Positions 34,465 to 44,236 of a stretch of 64,000 bases of DNA are shown here, in pieces. Every line of letters starts with the position of its first letter. Within the stretch, counting starts at the first letter, position 1. Source of the DNA: an uncultured Anaerotignum sp. (GTDB lineage: Bacteria > Bacillota > Clostridia > Lachnospirales > Anaerotignaceae). The translations under genes were made by a program, and so were the position numbers. Where the stretch lies: contig CAJTQX010000004.1 in assembly GCA_910578425.1 (NCBI GenBank), forward strand, positions 32,491-96,490. Direction: 5' to 3'. Below the pieces are notes generated by a model, which did no database searches, was not told where the DNA came from, and saw nothing but the letters and a program-made list of their open reading frames with translations.

Positions 34465-35613
34465 ATGAAACAAAAAATTTGGCTGCTGGCAGCCGGACTA
34501 TGCCTTTGCATGGCGGGCTGCGGGGGTGTGTCCGAAACGCCCTCAGCAGGACAGGAGGATACCCCGCCGTTAACGAAAGAGGACCTGATTGCGGATATGA
34601 TTGCGGAAATGACGCCGGAAGAAAAGGCGGGGCAGTTTTTAATGATGGATTTCCGGCAGAATATGGACGGGAGCGGTATGACTGTGCTTTCAACGGAAGC
34701 GGCGGAGGCTATTGCCGATTACCACATTGGCGGAGTGATATTATTCGCGGAAAACCTGGATACGGCGGAGATGGCGAAGCAGCTGACTGCGGATTTGCAG
34801 GCGGCGGCGGAGATTCCCCTGCTCATCGGCATAGATGAGGAAGGCGGTGTTGTTTCCCGACTGGACAAAAGCCAGATACCGCATGAGGAAATTCCTGCTG
34901 CTGCGGAGCGGGACGCCGCCGCGGCGGAACAGTCCGGGCATACCATAGGGAAAGAGCTTGCGGAGCTGGGAATTTCAGTGGATTTCGCGCCTATCGCGGA
35001 TATCAACACGAATCCGGAAAATACCGTTATCGGCAGCAGGGCATTTTCAGATAACCCCGCCGAAGCGGCAGAGTGTGTTTCGGCGTTTCTGCGGGGCTTG
35101 CAGGCCGAGGGGGTAAGCGGGTGCGCAAAGCATTTCCCGGGGCATGGAGATACGGCGATGGACAGCCATAATGGAGAAACGTATGTGACGCATGATTTGG
35201 AGCGTCTGCGGGGGACGGAGTTCGTGCCGTTCCAGGCGGCGGCGGATGCGGGCGCGGATTTTATCATGGCGGGGCATATCAAAACGCCCAACGCCACGGC
35301 GGACGGCTTGCCGGCTTCGCTTTCCGGTGATACGATCGGGCTTTTGCGGGAAGAAATCGGCTTTGACGGCATCGCCATAACAGACGCCATGAATATGGGC
35401 GCGATTGTGGACTGCTATGGCTGCGGGGAAAGCGCGGTGATGGCGGTGCAGGCGGGAATAGATATTGTGCTGATGCCTGCGTCTCTGCCGGAGGCCGCTG
35501 AAACGCTTACGGAAGCCATCGAAACGGGCAAAATCCCGCCGGAACGGGTAGAAGAAAGCCTGAAACGTATCCTTTCTTTGAAATATGACAAGGGATTGCT
35601 GAAAAATTCTTGA
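34465..35613 (+). CDS. GH3 beta-N-acetylhexosaminidase-like lipoprotein
   Basis: A 382-residue exported lipoprotein (lipobox MAGC at about residues 16-19). Glycoside hydrolase family 3 TIM barrel: GGVILFAENL, IGIDEEGGVVSRL, then the NagZ signature KHFPGHGDTAMDSH (catalytic His and Asp pair) and DGIAITDAMNMGAI with the nucleophile Asp. It likely removes GlcNAc from peptidoglycan fragments at the cell surface, as in other Firmicutes NagZ. The C-terminal barrel end is intact; no second domain is present. Confidence 0.88.
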   Translation: MKQKIWLLAAGLCLCMAGCGGVSETPSAGQEDTPPLTKEDLIADMIAEMTPEEKAGQFLMMDFRQNMDGSGMTVLSTEAAEAIADYHIGGVILFAENLDTAEMAKQLTADLQAAAEIPLLIGIDEEGGVVSRLDKSQIPHEEIPAAAERDAAAAEQSGHTIGKELAELGISVDFAPIADINTNPENTVIGSRAFSDNPAEAAECVSAFLRGLQAEGVSGCAKHFPGHGDTAMDSHNGETYVTHDLERLRGTEFVPFQAAADAGADFIMAGHIKTPNATADGLPASLSGDTIGLLREEIGFDGIAITDAMNMGAIVDCYGCGESAVMAVQAGIDIVLMPASLPEAAETLTEAIETGKIPPERVEESLKRILSLKYDKGLLKNS

Positions 35614-35764
35614 AAATCTGGCTTAGAGAAAGTATAATATTTTTCATAATTATAGCCTGAGAGTGATGGAATGATTGGGGTTCCGCCCAAAACCCCGTTT
35701 TTTTCTCTGAGAGAAAAAAAGAGTATTTTGCGGGCTGCGTTCCGCAGGATTATTTTGAAATATT

Positions 35765-35882
35765 TGCATAATACGAATTGCCTTTCGGCAAAACGGCAGT
35801 TTTGCCGCAATAAAGTTTGGGATTGAACCCTTTTCAAAGGGTTCATGGGAGTTTGAGGGCGAAGTCCTCAGGGTCTTTTAAG
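35765..35882 (+). repeat. Modular palindromic repeat (copy 9)
   Basis: Units: TTGCCTTTCGGCAA, AACGGCAGTTTTGCCG, core AATAAAGTTTGGGATTGAA, GAACCCTTTTCAAAGGGTTC and GAGGGCGAAGTCCTC, then AGGGTCTTTTAAG. It lies directly before the relA ribosome-binding site. Note GAACCC/GGGTTC here versus CAAGCCC/GGGCTTG elsewhere: paired changes. Confidence 0.8.
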
Positions 35883-35907
35883 TTCTTAAAAAAGGGGGGT
35901 GATGAAT

Positions 35908-38136
35908 ATGGGAATTGAAGAACAGCTTTATCAGGAATTGATTGAAAAAATGAAAACCTACCATCCAACGAAGGACTTCGACATGGTGGAAAAAGCCTAT
36001 CGCCTTGCGGTCGATGCGCACAAGGACCAGAAGCGGAAATCAGGGGAGCCATATATCATCCATCCATTGAAGGTAGCCTATATTCTGGCAGAACTGGAAC
36101 TGGACAGAGAAACCATCGTTGCGGGCATACTGCACGACGTTATCGAAGACACCGTATACAGCTATGAGGATATCTCCCGCATATTCAGCGAGGAAATTGC
36201 CGTATTGGTGGATGGCGTAACAAAGCTGGGCAAACTTTCCTATTCTACAAAAGAAGAAATACAGGCGGAGAATTACCGGAAAATGTTCCTCGCAATGGCA
36301 AAGGATATCCGCGTGATACTGATTAAGCTGGCTGACCGTCTGCATAACATGCGGACGCTGGACTTTATGACGCCGGCGAAGCAGAAGGAAAAAGCACAGG
36401 AAACGCTGGATATCTATGCGCCGCTGGCACACAGGCTCGGTATCTCCAAAATACGGACGGAGATGGAGGATCTCTGTTTTAAGTACCTCAATCCTGACGC
36501 GTATTATGATCTGGAAACGAAAATTGAAAAAAAGAGGATTGAACGGGAGTCTTTCGTCAACAACATTGTGCGGGATGTTCAGGCGAAAATGGATGAGGCC
36601 GGAATAAAGGGCAAAATCGAGGGACGGAGCAAGCATTTTTTCAGTATTTACAAAAAAATGGTCAACCAGAACAAAACGCTTGACCAGATATACGATTTGT
36701 TTGCGGTGCGCGCAATTGTGGATTCCGTCAGGGACTGCTACGGCGTGCTGGGTATCGTTCATACGATGTATAAGCCTATGCCGGGACGGTTCAAGGATTA
36801 TATTGCAATGCCGAAATCGAATATGTACCAGTCCCTGCATAATACCCTGATCGGACCTTCCGGCGAGCCGTTCGAGATACAGATTCGGACATGGGAAATG
36901 CACCGGACAAGCGAATATGGTATTGCGGCCCACTGGAAGTATAAGGAAGGCAGAACGGGCGATAAATCCATGAAAAAGGAAGAAGCCAAGCTGGCATGGC
37001 TCAGGCAGATTCTGGAATGGCAGAAGGATATGTCCGACAACAAGGAATATCTGGATACCATCAAGCTGGATTTGAACATTTTTACCGACCAGGTATACGC
37101 ATTTACGCCGCAGGGCGATGTGATACAGCTTGCGAAAGGCTCTACGCCGATAGACTTTGCGTATATGATACATTCCGCTGTCGGCAATAAGATGGTAGGC
37201 GCGCGGGTCAACAACAAGATGGTGCCGATTTACTGGACGATACAGAACGGCGACATTGTGGAAATCATGACATCGCAGAACAGTAAGGGTCCCAGCCGCG
37301 ACTGGCTGGGGATTGTCCGCACTTCTCAGGCGCGGACAAAAATCAAGCAGTGGTTCAAGGCGGAGGAAAAGGAAGAAAATATTATCCGCGGGAAAGAAAT
37401 TCTTGCGGCGGATATGCGCAAGAAGGGTTTCCAGCCGCAGGATCTTCTGCGTCCGGAATGGGTGGAAATCGTACTGAACAAATACGATTTCAAGAACTGG
37501 GACGCGCTGACTGCTGCTGTGGGCTATGGCGGGCTGAAAGAGGGTCAGGTCGTCAACAGGCTCAGGGATGAATACCTGAAGGAAAAACGCAAACAGCAGA
37601 CTGCGGAAGAACTTTTGCAGGATATTGAAAAAACGGTTGATTCCAAACCCGTAAAACGGCATAAGAGCCGGAGCGGCATTATTGTGGAAGGCGTGGGCGA
37701 TGTGGCGGTGCGCTTTTCAAAATGCTGCAGCCCTGTGCCGGGGGACGATATTGTAGGCTTCGTAACACGCGGGCGCGGCGTTACCATACACCGGACGGAC
37801 TGCATAAACGTCATGAACCTCAGCAATGAGGAACGCCACCGGCTGATTAACGCCGAATGGGACGCGCAGTTTACGAAGGGCGAGACAGCCGCCTCCTTCC
37901 TTGCGGAAATACGGGTGACTGCGAGCGACCGTGTCGGGCTTATTTTTGAAATCAGCCAGATACTGGCGGATAATGACATTTCCGTTAAAAATCTGAATGT
38001 CCGTACGACAAAGGAAACGCTTGCCATTATCAATGTGACGATGGAGATTCGGACGAAGGACCAGCTGGAGAGGATCGTGAACCGGCTGAAAGCGTTGAAG
38101 GATGTGCAGGAAATTGAGCGTGTGTCAGGAATATAA
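35908..38136 (+). CDS. relA: Bifunctional (p)ppGpp synthetase/hydrolase
   Basis: A 742-residue Rel protein of the stringent response. Domains in order: HD hydrolase (YIIHPLKVA, ILHDVIEDT, about 45-150); synthetase (KSNMYQSLHNTL, IQIRTWEMHRTSEYG, about 230-350); TGS (VYAFTPQGDVIQLAKG, near 395); helical and zinc-finger region with VRFSKCCSPVPGDDI; and a C-terminal ACT domain. The RFKD motif in the synthetase marks the bifunctional type. ATG 35908 fits the AAGGGGGG ribosome-binding site best among three closely spaced starts. Confidence 0.95.
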   Translation: MGIEEQLYQELIEKMKTYHPTKDFDMVEKAYRLAVDAHKDQKRKSGEPYIIHPLKVAYILAELELDRETIVAGILHDVIEDTVYSYEDISRIFSEEIAVLVDGVTKLGKLSYSTKEEIQAENYRKMFLAMAKDIRVILIKLADRLHNMRTLDFMTPAKQKEKAQETLDIYAPLAHRLGISKIRTEMEDLCFKYLNPDAYYDLETKIEKKRIERESFVNNIVRDVQAKMDEAGIKGKIEGRSKHFFSIYKKMVNQNKTLDQIYDLFAVRAIVDSVRDCYGVLGIVHTMYKPMPGRFKDYIAMPKSNMYQSLHNTLIGPSGEPFEIQIRTWEMHRTSEYGIAAHWKYKEGRTGDKSMKKEEAKLAWLRQILEWQKDMSDNKEYLDTIKLDLNIFTDQVYAFTPQGDVIQLAKGSTPIDFAYMIHSAVGNKMVGARVNNKMVPIYWTIQNGDIVEIMTSQNSKGPSRDWLGIVRTSQARTKIKQWFKAEEKEENIIRGKEILAADMRKKGFQPQDLLRPEWVEIVLNKYDFKNWDALTAAVGYGGLKEGQVVNRLRDEYLKEKRKQQTAEELLQDIEKTVDSKPVKRHKSRSGIIVEGVGDVAVRFSKCCSPVPGDDIVGFVTRGRGVTIHRTDCINVMNLSNEERHRLINAEWDAQFTKGETAASFLAEIRVTASDRVGLIFEISQILADNDISVKNLNVRTTKETLAIINVTMEIRTKDQLERIVNRLKALKDVQEIERVSGI

Positions 38137-38143
38137 AAGAGAG

Positions 38144-38180
38144 AAAAGGTGCAAAGACGGGATGTTTTTGCGCCTTTTTT
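38144..38180 (+). terminator. Terminator of relA
   Basis: AAGGTGCAAA pairs with TTTGCGCCTT (one G-U) and is followed by six T. Confidence 0.8.
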
Positions 38181-38254
38181 AGTGTGAGCGGCAAATCTGG
38201 CGCGATGCAGGCCCCTCCCCCATCTTTCAGGCGCGCTCAATTCTTACAGCCCCG

Positions 38255-38283
38255 TTTACTTTTCTGCGGCATTATGATATACT
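38255..38283 (+). promoter_or_regulatory. Promoter of dtd-hemZ-hisS
   Basis: TTTACT (38255-38260) and TATACT (38278-38283) are 17 bases apart. Confidence 0.65.
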
Positions 38284-38319
38284 CTATTCAATTATTCGCG
38301 GTGGGCAAGGAGGAAAACT

Positions 38320-38772
38320 ATGAGAGCGGTACTGCAAAGAGTTTCGGAGGCAAGCGTAACGGTAGACGGTCAGGTCGTTGGCGAAATCGGAAAGGGCGTT
38401 ATGGTGCTTTTTGGCATGCTGGGGACGGACGATGACAAAACCATTGAATATATGCTGGATAAAATCATTAACCTCCGTATTTTTGAAGATGAAAACGGGA
38501 AAATGAACCTTTCCCTTCTGGATATTGGCGGGGAATTGCTGATTGTGCCGAATTTTACCCTTTATGGCGATGCGCGGAAGGGCCGCCGTCCCGGGTATTC
38601 CGGCGGGGCCGCACCCGATGTGGCGCGGGATTTATTTGAACGGCTCTGCGCAAAGGCGAAGGAAACGCCCGTAAAAAAAGTGGCCGCGGGGCAGTTTCAG
38701 GCATACATGGAAGTCGCCCTTATCAATGACGGCCCGATTACACTGCTTCTGGACAGCGAAAAGGTGTTTTGA
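38320..38772 (+). CDS. dtd: D-aminoacyl-tRNA deacylase
   Basis: A 150-residue enzyme that hydrolyses D-aminoacyl-tRNA, mainly D-Tyr-tRNA. The N-terminus MRAVLQRVSEASVTVDGQVV is diagnostic. The catalytic-loop motif appears as NFTLYGD (SQFTLY in E. coli), and the second site, NDGPITLLLDS, holds the Gly-Pro cis element that excludes L-substrates. The stop overlaps the hemZ start (TGATG). It often follows relA in Clostridia, as here. Confidence 0.95.
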   Translation: MRAVLQRVSEASVTVDGQVVGEIGKGVMVLFGMLGTDDDKTIEYMLDKIINLRIFEDENGKMNLSLLDIGGELLIVPNFTLYGDARKGRRPGYSGGAAPDVARDLFERLCAKAKETPVKKVAAGQFQAYMEVALINDGPITLLLDSEKVF

Positions 38773-40244
38773 TGGAAATGGAGAAAATGGTTGTCTATGT
38801 CCTTGAGGGGCATGAACTGCAAAACGATGTGCAGACGATGATACAGGTCTTTCTGCCGAACAGCCGTTATTCCTGCCGGAAGGAACCGGTGGAGGAAGGG
38901 CTGAGCGTTGTCAGCCGCATGGAAAAAGGCATTGCTTCGGCAATGCTTTATCGCAATGGGGAAAAAACGGCAGAGTGGTCAATGGAATATGCAGCGGGCG
39001 CGTTTTCCGAAAAGGAGCGGAAGCGCGTCGTAAAGCGGACGCTTTATGAGCTTCTGCGGCGGGAAACAGGCATTGAGCCGCGCTGGGGACTGCTGACGGG
39101 CGTGCGTCCGGCGAAGCTCATCAGCGGTATGCTGGCGGAAGGCAGGAGCGATGCGGAATGTATGGCGTTTCTGACGGAGCGATACCTTGTGGCGGAAAGC
39201 AAGGCGCGGCTTGCCTTGCAGGTGGCCAGGGCGGAGCGGAGGATTCTGGAGAACAGCCGACCGGAGGAAATCAGCCTTTACATTGGGATTCCATTCTGCC
39301 CGACGCGCTGTTTATACTGTTCGTTTGCGGCATACCCGCTGGCGCAGTATCAAAACCGTGTGGACGAATATCTGGACGCACTGTTTAAAGAGTTGGAATT
39401 TCTGGCGGAGTACAGCCGGAATTTTGTGCTGAAAAATATCTATATCGGCGGCGGCACGCCGACCTCGCTGGATGAAGAACAGTTTGCGCGGCTTTTAGGC
39501 AGGGTGAAAGAATTGTTCCGCCCGTCCGCGGAAATGGAATATATGGTTGAGGCGGGACGGCCGGATACCATTACGCGCGAAAAGCTGCGGCTGATGAAGG
39601 AATATGGCGTGAACCGCATCTCCATCAACCCGCAGACCATGAACGAGGAAACGCTCCGGCGCGTCGGCAGGAGGCACAGTGTGGAGGATATCCGGCGGGT
39701 ATTCCGGGAAGCGCGGGAGGAAGGGCATGAAAATATCAATATGGACCTGATTCTCGGCCTGCCGGGAGAAACGCCTGACGATGTGGCGCATACCCTGCAG
39801 GAGATGGAGGCACTTGCGCCGGACAACCTGACGGTGCATACGCTTGCGGTTAAGCGGGCGTCCCGTCTGCGGGAGGATCTGGAGCAGTATGATATGACAG
39901 CGGCGGAGGATTTGGAGGAAATGCTCGCGCTGGCGGCGGAATCCGCTGAAAGGATGGGTATGGAGCCATATTATATGTACCGGCAGAAAAATATGGTCGG
40001 CAATTTTGAAAACGTGGGCTACTGCCGCCCCGGCATGGAAGGCGTTTACAACGTGCAGATTATGGAAGAAAAGCAGACCATACTGGCGGCGGGCGCGGGC
40101 GCGAGCACGAAGACCGTAGACCTGACAACGGACAGGATTGAACGCGTATTCAACGTAAAAAGCGTAGAGGACTATATTGGCAGGATAGACGAAATGATAG
40201 AACGGAAACGGGCGGGCTTGCCCCAGGGAGGGAAAAACGTATGA
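38772..40244 (+). CDS. hemZ: HemZ, coproporphyrinogen III oxidase-like radical SAM enzyme
   Basis: A 490-residue radical SAM protein. The N-terminal about 150 residues are the HemZ-specific domain. CPTRCLYCSF near residue 178 holds the cluster-binding Cys triad (C-x3-C-x2-C); IYIGGGTPTSL and NINMDLILGLPGET follow as in HemN-type enzymes. HemZ was named as an oxygen-independent coproporphyrinogen dehydrogenase; no other haem genes are adjacent, so a different radical reaction cannot be excluded. It overlaps both dtd and hisS at ATGA/TGATG junctions. Confidence 0.9.
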   Translation: MEMEKMVVYVLEGHELQNDVQTMIQVFLPNSRYSCRKEPVEEGLSVVSRMEKGIASAMLYRNGEKTAEWSMEYAAGAFSEKERKRVVKRTLYELLRRETGIEPRWGLLTGVRPAKLISGMLAEGRSDAECMAFLTERYLVAESKARLALQVARAERRILENSRPEEISLYIGIPFCPTRCLYCSFAAYPLAQYQNRVDEYLDALFKELEFLAEYSRNFVLKNIYIGGGTPTSLDEEQFARLLGRVKELFRPSAEMEYMVEAGRPDTITREKLRLMKEYGVNRISINPQTMNEETLRRVGRRHSVEDIRRVFREAREEGHENINMDLILGLPGETPDDVAHTLQEMEALAPDNLTVHTLAVKRASRLREDLEQYDMTAAEDLEEMLALAAESAERMGMEPYYMYRQKNMVGNFENVGYCRPGMEGVYNVQIMEEKQTILAAGAGASTKTVDLTTDRIERVFNVKSVEDYIGRIDEMIERKRAGLPQGGKNV

Positions 40245-41491
40245 TACAGCTTGTGAAAGGTACAAAGGACATTTACGGCGCGGAGGTCAGAGCGTGGCAG
40301 GAAATTGAGGGAAAGATGAGAAGGCTTTGCGAAACCTTCGGCATCGGAGAAATCCGAACGCCCGCGTTTGAGTTTACGGAGTTGTTCGTCCGCGGCGTGG
40401 GTGAAACAACGGACATCGTGCAGAAGGAAATGTATACCTTTACGGACGATGGCGACAGGAGCCTGACACTGCGGCCGGAGGGGACTGCGGGCGCGGTGCG
40501 CGCGTATATCGAGCATGGGATGCACAACCAGGCCCAGCCCACGAAGCTTTACTATATTTCTCCGACATTCCGCTGTGAAAATACACAGGCGGGCAGACAG
40601 AGGCAGTTCCACCAGTTCGGCATTGAAATACTCGGTTCTTACAGCGCGGCGCAGGATGCGGAGGTTATTTCCGTTGCAACGGCACTGCTGGAGGAAATGG
40701 GTATCAAAGGCGTGGAGCTCAGAATCAACAGCCTTGGCTGTCCGGAATGCCGCGCGCGGTACAACAAAACGCTGAAAGAATTTATCGGGAAGAACCTGGA
40801 TAAGCTCTGCGATACCTGCAAGGAGCGGTTTGAGAAAAACCCCCTGCGCGTGCTGGACTGCAAGGAGGAGGGCTGTCAGGCAATCATTGCGGACGCGCCT
40901 TCTGTGCTGGATTGTCTGGACGAGGAATGTACGGCGCACTTTGAGAAGGTGCAGGCAATATTGAAGGAAAACGGAATTCCGTTTACGGTTGACCCGAAAA
41001 TTGTGCGAGGGCTGGATTATTATACGCGGACGGTGTTTGAGTTCGTGTTTGACGGGCTGACGGTCTGCGGCGGCGGCCGGTACGATATGCTTGTGGAGGA
41101 ATGCGGCGGCAAGCCTACGGGCGCGGTCGGCTTCGGGCTGGGCATTGAACGGCTGATGATGATACTGGAAAAGCTGAACGGTCCTCTTGCGGACGCGCCG
41201 GAGCGGGACGTTTACATCGGCTCTATGGGCGAAGCGGGGCTGATGCGCGCGCAGGCTTTGACGTTTGCACTGCGCAAAAGCGGCGTAAAGGCGGACTGCG
41301 ATACCGTAGAGCGCAGTGTGAAAGCGCAGATGAAATACGCCAATAAGATTGGCGCGAAATATTCTGTGATACTTGGCGATTCCGAACTGGAAAGCGGTAA
41401 AGTGCAACTGAAAGAGATGGAAACCGGAGAGGTCGAAGAAGCTGCCGTAGCGGATTTGGTGGAAATTCTCAAAGAAAAATGCGGGAAATAA
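40241..41491 (+). CDS. hisS: Histidyl-tRNA synthetase
   Basis: A 416-residue class II synthetase. Motif 2 (PTFRCENTQAGRQRQFHQFGIE) and the histidine A loop (RGLDYYTRTVFEF) are intact, followed by motif 3 (GFGLGIERL) and a C-terminal anticodon-binding domain (VYIGSMGEAGLMRAQAL). The start overlaps the hemZ stop by 4 bases. The order dtd-hemZ-hisS is common in Clostridia, although aspS, often next, is missing. Confidence 0.97.
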   Translation: MIQLVKGTKDIYGAEVRAWQEIEGKMRRLCETFGIGEIRTPAFEFTELFVRGVGETTDIVQKEMYTFTDDGDRSLTLRPEGTAGAVRAYIEHGMHNQAQPTKLYYISPTFRCENTQAGRQRQFHQFGIEILGSYSAAQDAEVISVATALLEEMGIKGVELRINSLGCPECRARYNKTLKEFIGKNLDKLCDTCKERFEKNPLRVLDCKEEGCQAIIADAPSVLDCLDEECTAHFEKVQAILKENGIPFTVDPKIVRGLDYYTRTVFEFVFDGLTVCGGGRYDMLVEECGGKPTGAVGFGLGIERLMMILEKLNGPLADAPERDVYIGSMGEAGLMRAQALTFALRKSGVKADCDTVERSVKAQMKYANKIGAKYSVILGDSELESGKVQLKEMETGEVEEAAVADLVEILKEKCGK

Positions 41492-41527
41492 AAGAAAGAT
41501 AAAGGGAAAAAGGAAGGAGAATGGACG

Positions 41528-42097
41528 ATGAACACAGGCTTTGTTAAAACAGCGGGAAAAGCACGCCTTTCCCTGAAAGCGCAGACATTGGCGGCAGCGG
41601 CGGCAATTGCGGGCGCGGTGGCTGTGCCGCAGTTGTTCCATGCAGCCGGCGCGGCGGTTGGAGCAGGTACGGCATTGGGGGAGGTTTTCCTGCCGATGCA
41701 CCTGCCGATTATACTGGTCGGGCTTTTGGCGGGACCTTTTGCAGGGGCGGTTTCCGGCCTGCTGGGACCTCTTGCCAGCTTCGCGCTTTCCGGTATGCCC
41801 GGGGCGGCGATGCTGCCGTTTATGATGATTGAACTTTGCGCGTATGGGCTTTGCGCGGGTCTGCTCCGCAATGGTAAAATGCCGACGCTGGCAAAAGTTG
41901 CTCTGACGCAGATTGCAGGCAGGGCTGTCCGCGCGGCGGCAATACTGCTTGCTGTTTATGTGCTGGGGAATGAGAGCGTTCGCGTTTCTGCAATCTGGAC
42001 GAGCGTCCGCGCGGGGATGTATGGCATCGCGCTTCAGTGGATACTGCTCCCGCTGATCGTTTCCGGCGTGGAACGGCTGAAAAAGAACGAGGACTGA
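41528..42097 (+). CDS. ECF transporter substrate-binding (S) component
   Basis: A 189-residue integral membrane protein with about six spans. The pattern PMHLPIILVGLLAGPFAGAVSG and the Ala/Gly-rich helices are typical of energy-coupling-factor S components that bind a vitamin or metal with high affinity. It would use a shared EcfAA'T module encoded elsewhere, since none is next to it. The substrate cannot be read from sequence. An AAGGAGAATG start context follows hisS by 36 bases. Confidence 0.75.
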   Translation: MNTGFVKTAGKARLSLKAQTLAAAAAIAGAVAVPQLFHAAGAAVGAGTALGEVFLPMHLPIILVGLLAGPFAGAVSGLLGPLASFALSGMPGAAMLPFMMIELCAYGLCAGLLRNGKMPTLAKVALTQIAGRAVRAAAILLAVYVLGNESVRVSAIWTSVRAGMYGIALQWILLPLIVSGVERLKKNED

Positions 42098-42124
42098 CGG
42101 AACACGAAAAGGAGAATATGCGGC

Positions 42125-42601
42125 ATGGCAGTGAAGCGGAAGGATTTCGTGATATGGACGTTTTGTTTTGTTTATATCGCGACAGCGTTTTATTTCCTGA
42201 TTGGGAAAAACTGGGATTTGGCGTTTATTGCTGATGGTTACAGCAGTTTTGGGAAATGGTGCGATGAAGTGCTGTGGAACCTGAATCTGGTTCCGTTCCG
42301 GTTTGGCTATCAGCGTTATGGCTATTCCCTGCCCGAATGGCATGCGCATATTATGGGCAGTATCGCTCTGCCTGCGCCTGCCGGCGTTTTTCTGCCATAT
42401 TATTTCCCGAAAATGCGGACGTGGAACGTCTGGAAATTCGCGGCGGTCCTGGCGGCGGGCGTCCTTGCGGTGGAGCTGGCACAGCTGTTTATGATGTGCG
42501 GGTACTGCGATATTGATGATTTGATTTTGAACCTGTTTGGCGCGTGCATCGCTTTTATGGGGGTACAGCGCGTATGGAAACGGATTCATTTTGCGAAATA
42601 A
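42125..42601 (+). CDS. VanZ-like membrane protein
   Basis: A 158-residue protein with three or four spans. The C-terminal half carries the VanZ-family motif ELAQLFMMCGYCDIDDLILNLFGA. VanZ proteins confer low-level teicoplanin resistance in some hosts, but most homologues have no known role, so no resistance is claimed. It starts 27 bases after the ECF gene and is probably in the same transcript. Confidence 0.8.
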   Translation: MAVKRKDFVIWTFCFVYIATAFYFLIGKNWDLAFIADGYSSFGKWCDEVLWNLNLVPFRFGYQRYGYSLPEWHAHIMGSIALPAPAGVFLPYYFPKMRTWNVWKFAAVLAAGVLAVELAQLFMMCGYCDIDDLILNLFGACIAFMGVQRVWKRIHFAK

Positions 42602-42669
42602 TTTTTCACAGCTTCTGTGATTATGTAAGATTTGGAATGTATTGATTCTTCCGGACGCGTTGGCGCGGC

Positions 42670-42845
42670 TGGCAATAAAGTTTAGGTCAGAGCATTTTGC
42701 GACTGGTACATACCGCAAAACGGGCTTGCAGCTTGCAAAACCATGAAATTGGATAAAATCGGCAAAACGAGAGTTTTGCCCAATAAAGTTTAGGGTCAAG
42801 CCCTTTTCAAAGGGCTTGTGGGAGTCTGAGGGCAAAGCCCTCAGG
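42670..42845 (+). repeat. Modular palindromic repeat, double copy (copy 10)
   Basis: Two cores: a decayed CAATAAAGTTTAGGTCAG at 42672 and an intact one at 42780 (CAATAAAGTTTAGGGTCAAG, CAAGCCCTTTTCAAAGGGCTTG, GAGGGCAAAGCCCTC). Between them lie GGCAAAACGAGAGTTTTGCC and GCTTGCAGCTTGCAA palindromes. It lies just upstream of trkA. Confidence 0.8.
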
Positions 42846-42877
42846 AATCCTTTAAGGTCTTTTAGGAGGAAGAACCC

Positions 42878-44236
42878 ATGAAAGTCGTAATCGTTGGGGA
42901 CGGCAAGGTCGGCGGCACAATCGCCAGCCAGCTTGCCACAGAAGGCCACGATATCATCGTAATTGATAATAACACAACTGTGCTGACGAATGCTGTGAAT
43001 ACCATGGATATCATCAGCGTGGAGGGCAATGGCGCAAGTCTGGAGGTGCAGCGGCGCGCAGGCGTGGAATCGGCGGATATTCTGATCGCCGCGACTTCCG
43101 CTGACGAGGTGAATATGCTTGCCTGCCTGCTTGGGAAAAAACTGGGCGCGAGGCATACTATTGCCCGCGTCCGCAGCCCGGAATATATCAGCCAGATCGC
43201 TTTTTTGAAGGACGAGCTGGGGCTGAGTATGTCCGTTAACCCGGAACTGGCGGCAGCAGAGGAAATTTCCCGCCTGCTGCGTTTCCCTTCCGCATTGAAA
43301 ATAGAGCCGTTCGCCCGCGGGCGCGTGGAGCTTGTGGAGGTGCGGATTCCGGAGCACAGCGTATTGGATGGTATGCCCCTTTGGGCGATTTATAAGGAAT
43401 TTCAGGTAAAAATCCTTATCTGCGCCGTACAGCGGGAGGGGAAGGTCTTTATCCCCGGCGGCGCGTTCGTTTTGCAGGCGGGGGATAAGATTAACGTGAC
43501 TGCTCCGCATTTGGAAATCGCAAAATTTTTCCGTATCATCGGTATTTTCCGCAGCAGCGTGAAATCCGTTATGATTATCGGCGGCGGCAGAATGGCGTAT
43601 TACCTGGCTAAGGAAATGCTCCTGCTGAAGGTCAGGGTGAAAATCATTGAGCTGGATATGAAACGCTGTGAATATCTCTGCGAAATGCTGCCCGAAGCCG
43701 TTATTATAAATGGCGATGGTACGGATAAGGAGCTTTTGCAGGAAGAAGGGCTGGAAAAAACAGACGCGGTCGTTACGCTGACAAGCATGGACGAGGAAAA
43801 CATTGTTGTTTCGCTTTATGCGAAGGTGAAAAAGGTTTCCAAGGTTATTGCGAAAATCAACCGGATTTCGTTCGATGAAATTCTGGACAAGCTGGATATT
43901 GACGGGTTCATCTCCCCGAAAACCATTGCCGCGAACAATATCGTGCGCTATGTGCGCGCAATGCAGAATTCTGTGGGGAGCAGCAACGTGGAAACGCTCC
44001 ACCGGCTCATTAACGATCAGGTGGAGGCGTTGGAGTTCCGGGTAAATGAAAATTCACCTGTGGTGGGGATTCCGCTGAAAGACCTGCGGACAAAGGACGA
44101 ACTGCTTGTAGCGACGATTATCCGCGGGACACAGGTTATTATTCCCGCCGGTAACGATACCATAGAAATCGGGGACAACGTCATTATCGTAACGGCGAAA
44201 AAGCACCTGATGGATTTGAAAGACATTTTGAAATAG
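42878..44236 (+). CDS. trkA: TrkA, potassium uptake regulatory subunit
   Basis: A 452-residue cytoplasmic regulator of Trk potassium transport. Two RCK (TrkA-N, NAD-binding) plus TrkA-C pairs: MKVVIVGDGKVGGTIASQL starts the first Rossmann fold and VMIIGGGRMAYYLAKEM, near residue 235, starts the second. Sensory TrkA-C domains follow each (the last ends ATIIRGTQVIIPAGND). It pairs with TrkH encoded next. AGGAGGAAGAACCC precedes the ATG. Confidence 0.95.
   Translation: MKVVIVGDGKVGGTIASQLATEGHDIIVIDNNTTVLTNAVNTMDIISVEGNGASLEVQRRAGVESADILIAATSADEVNMLACLLGKKLGARHTIARVRSPEYISQIAFLKDELGLSMSVNPELAAAEEISRLLRFPSALKIEPFARGRVELVEVRIPEHSVLDGMPLWAIYKEFQVKILICAVQREGKVFIPGGAFVLQAGDKINVTAPHLEIAKFFRIIGIFRSSVKSVMIIGGGRMAYYLAKEMLLLKVRVKIIELDMKRCEYLCEMLPEAVIINGDGTDKELLQEEGLEKTDAVVTLTSMDEENIVVSLYAKVKKVSKVIAKINRISFDEILDKLDIDGFISPKTIAANNIVRYVRAMQNSVGSSNVETLHRLINDQVEALEFRVNENSPVVGIPLKDLRTKDELLVATIIRGTQVIIPAGNDTIEIGDNVIIVTAKKHLMDLKDILK

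Noticed and set aside
42125..42601. Glycopeptide-resistance gene
   Set aside because: Only the general VanZ-like fold is present; no vanHAX or regulators nearby, so resistance is not supported.
40172..44002. A 1276-codon open frame on the minus strand opposite hisS-trkA
   Set aside because: It is the antisense shadow of several well-recognised genes with composition rich in His/Arg/Cys and no domain; similar long minus frames occur opposite flgK, gyrB and hppA.
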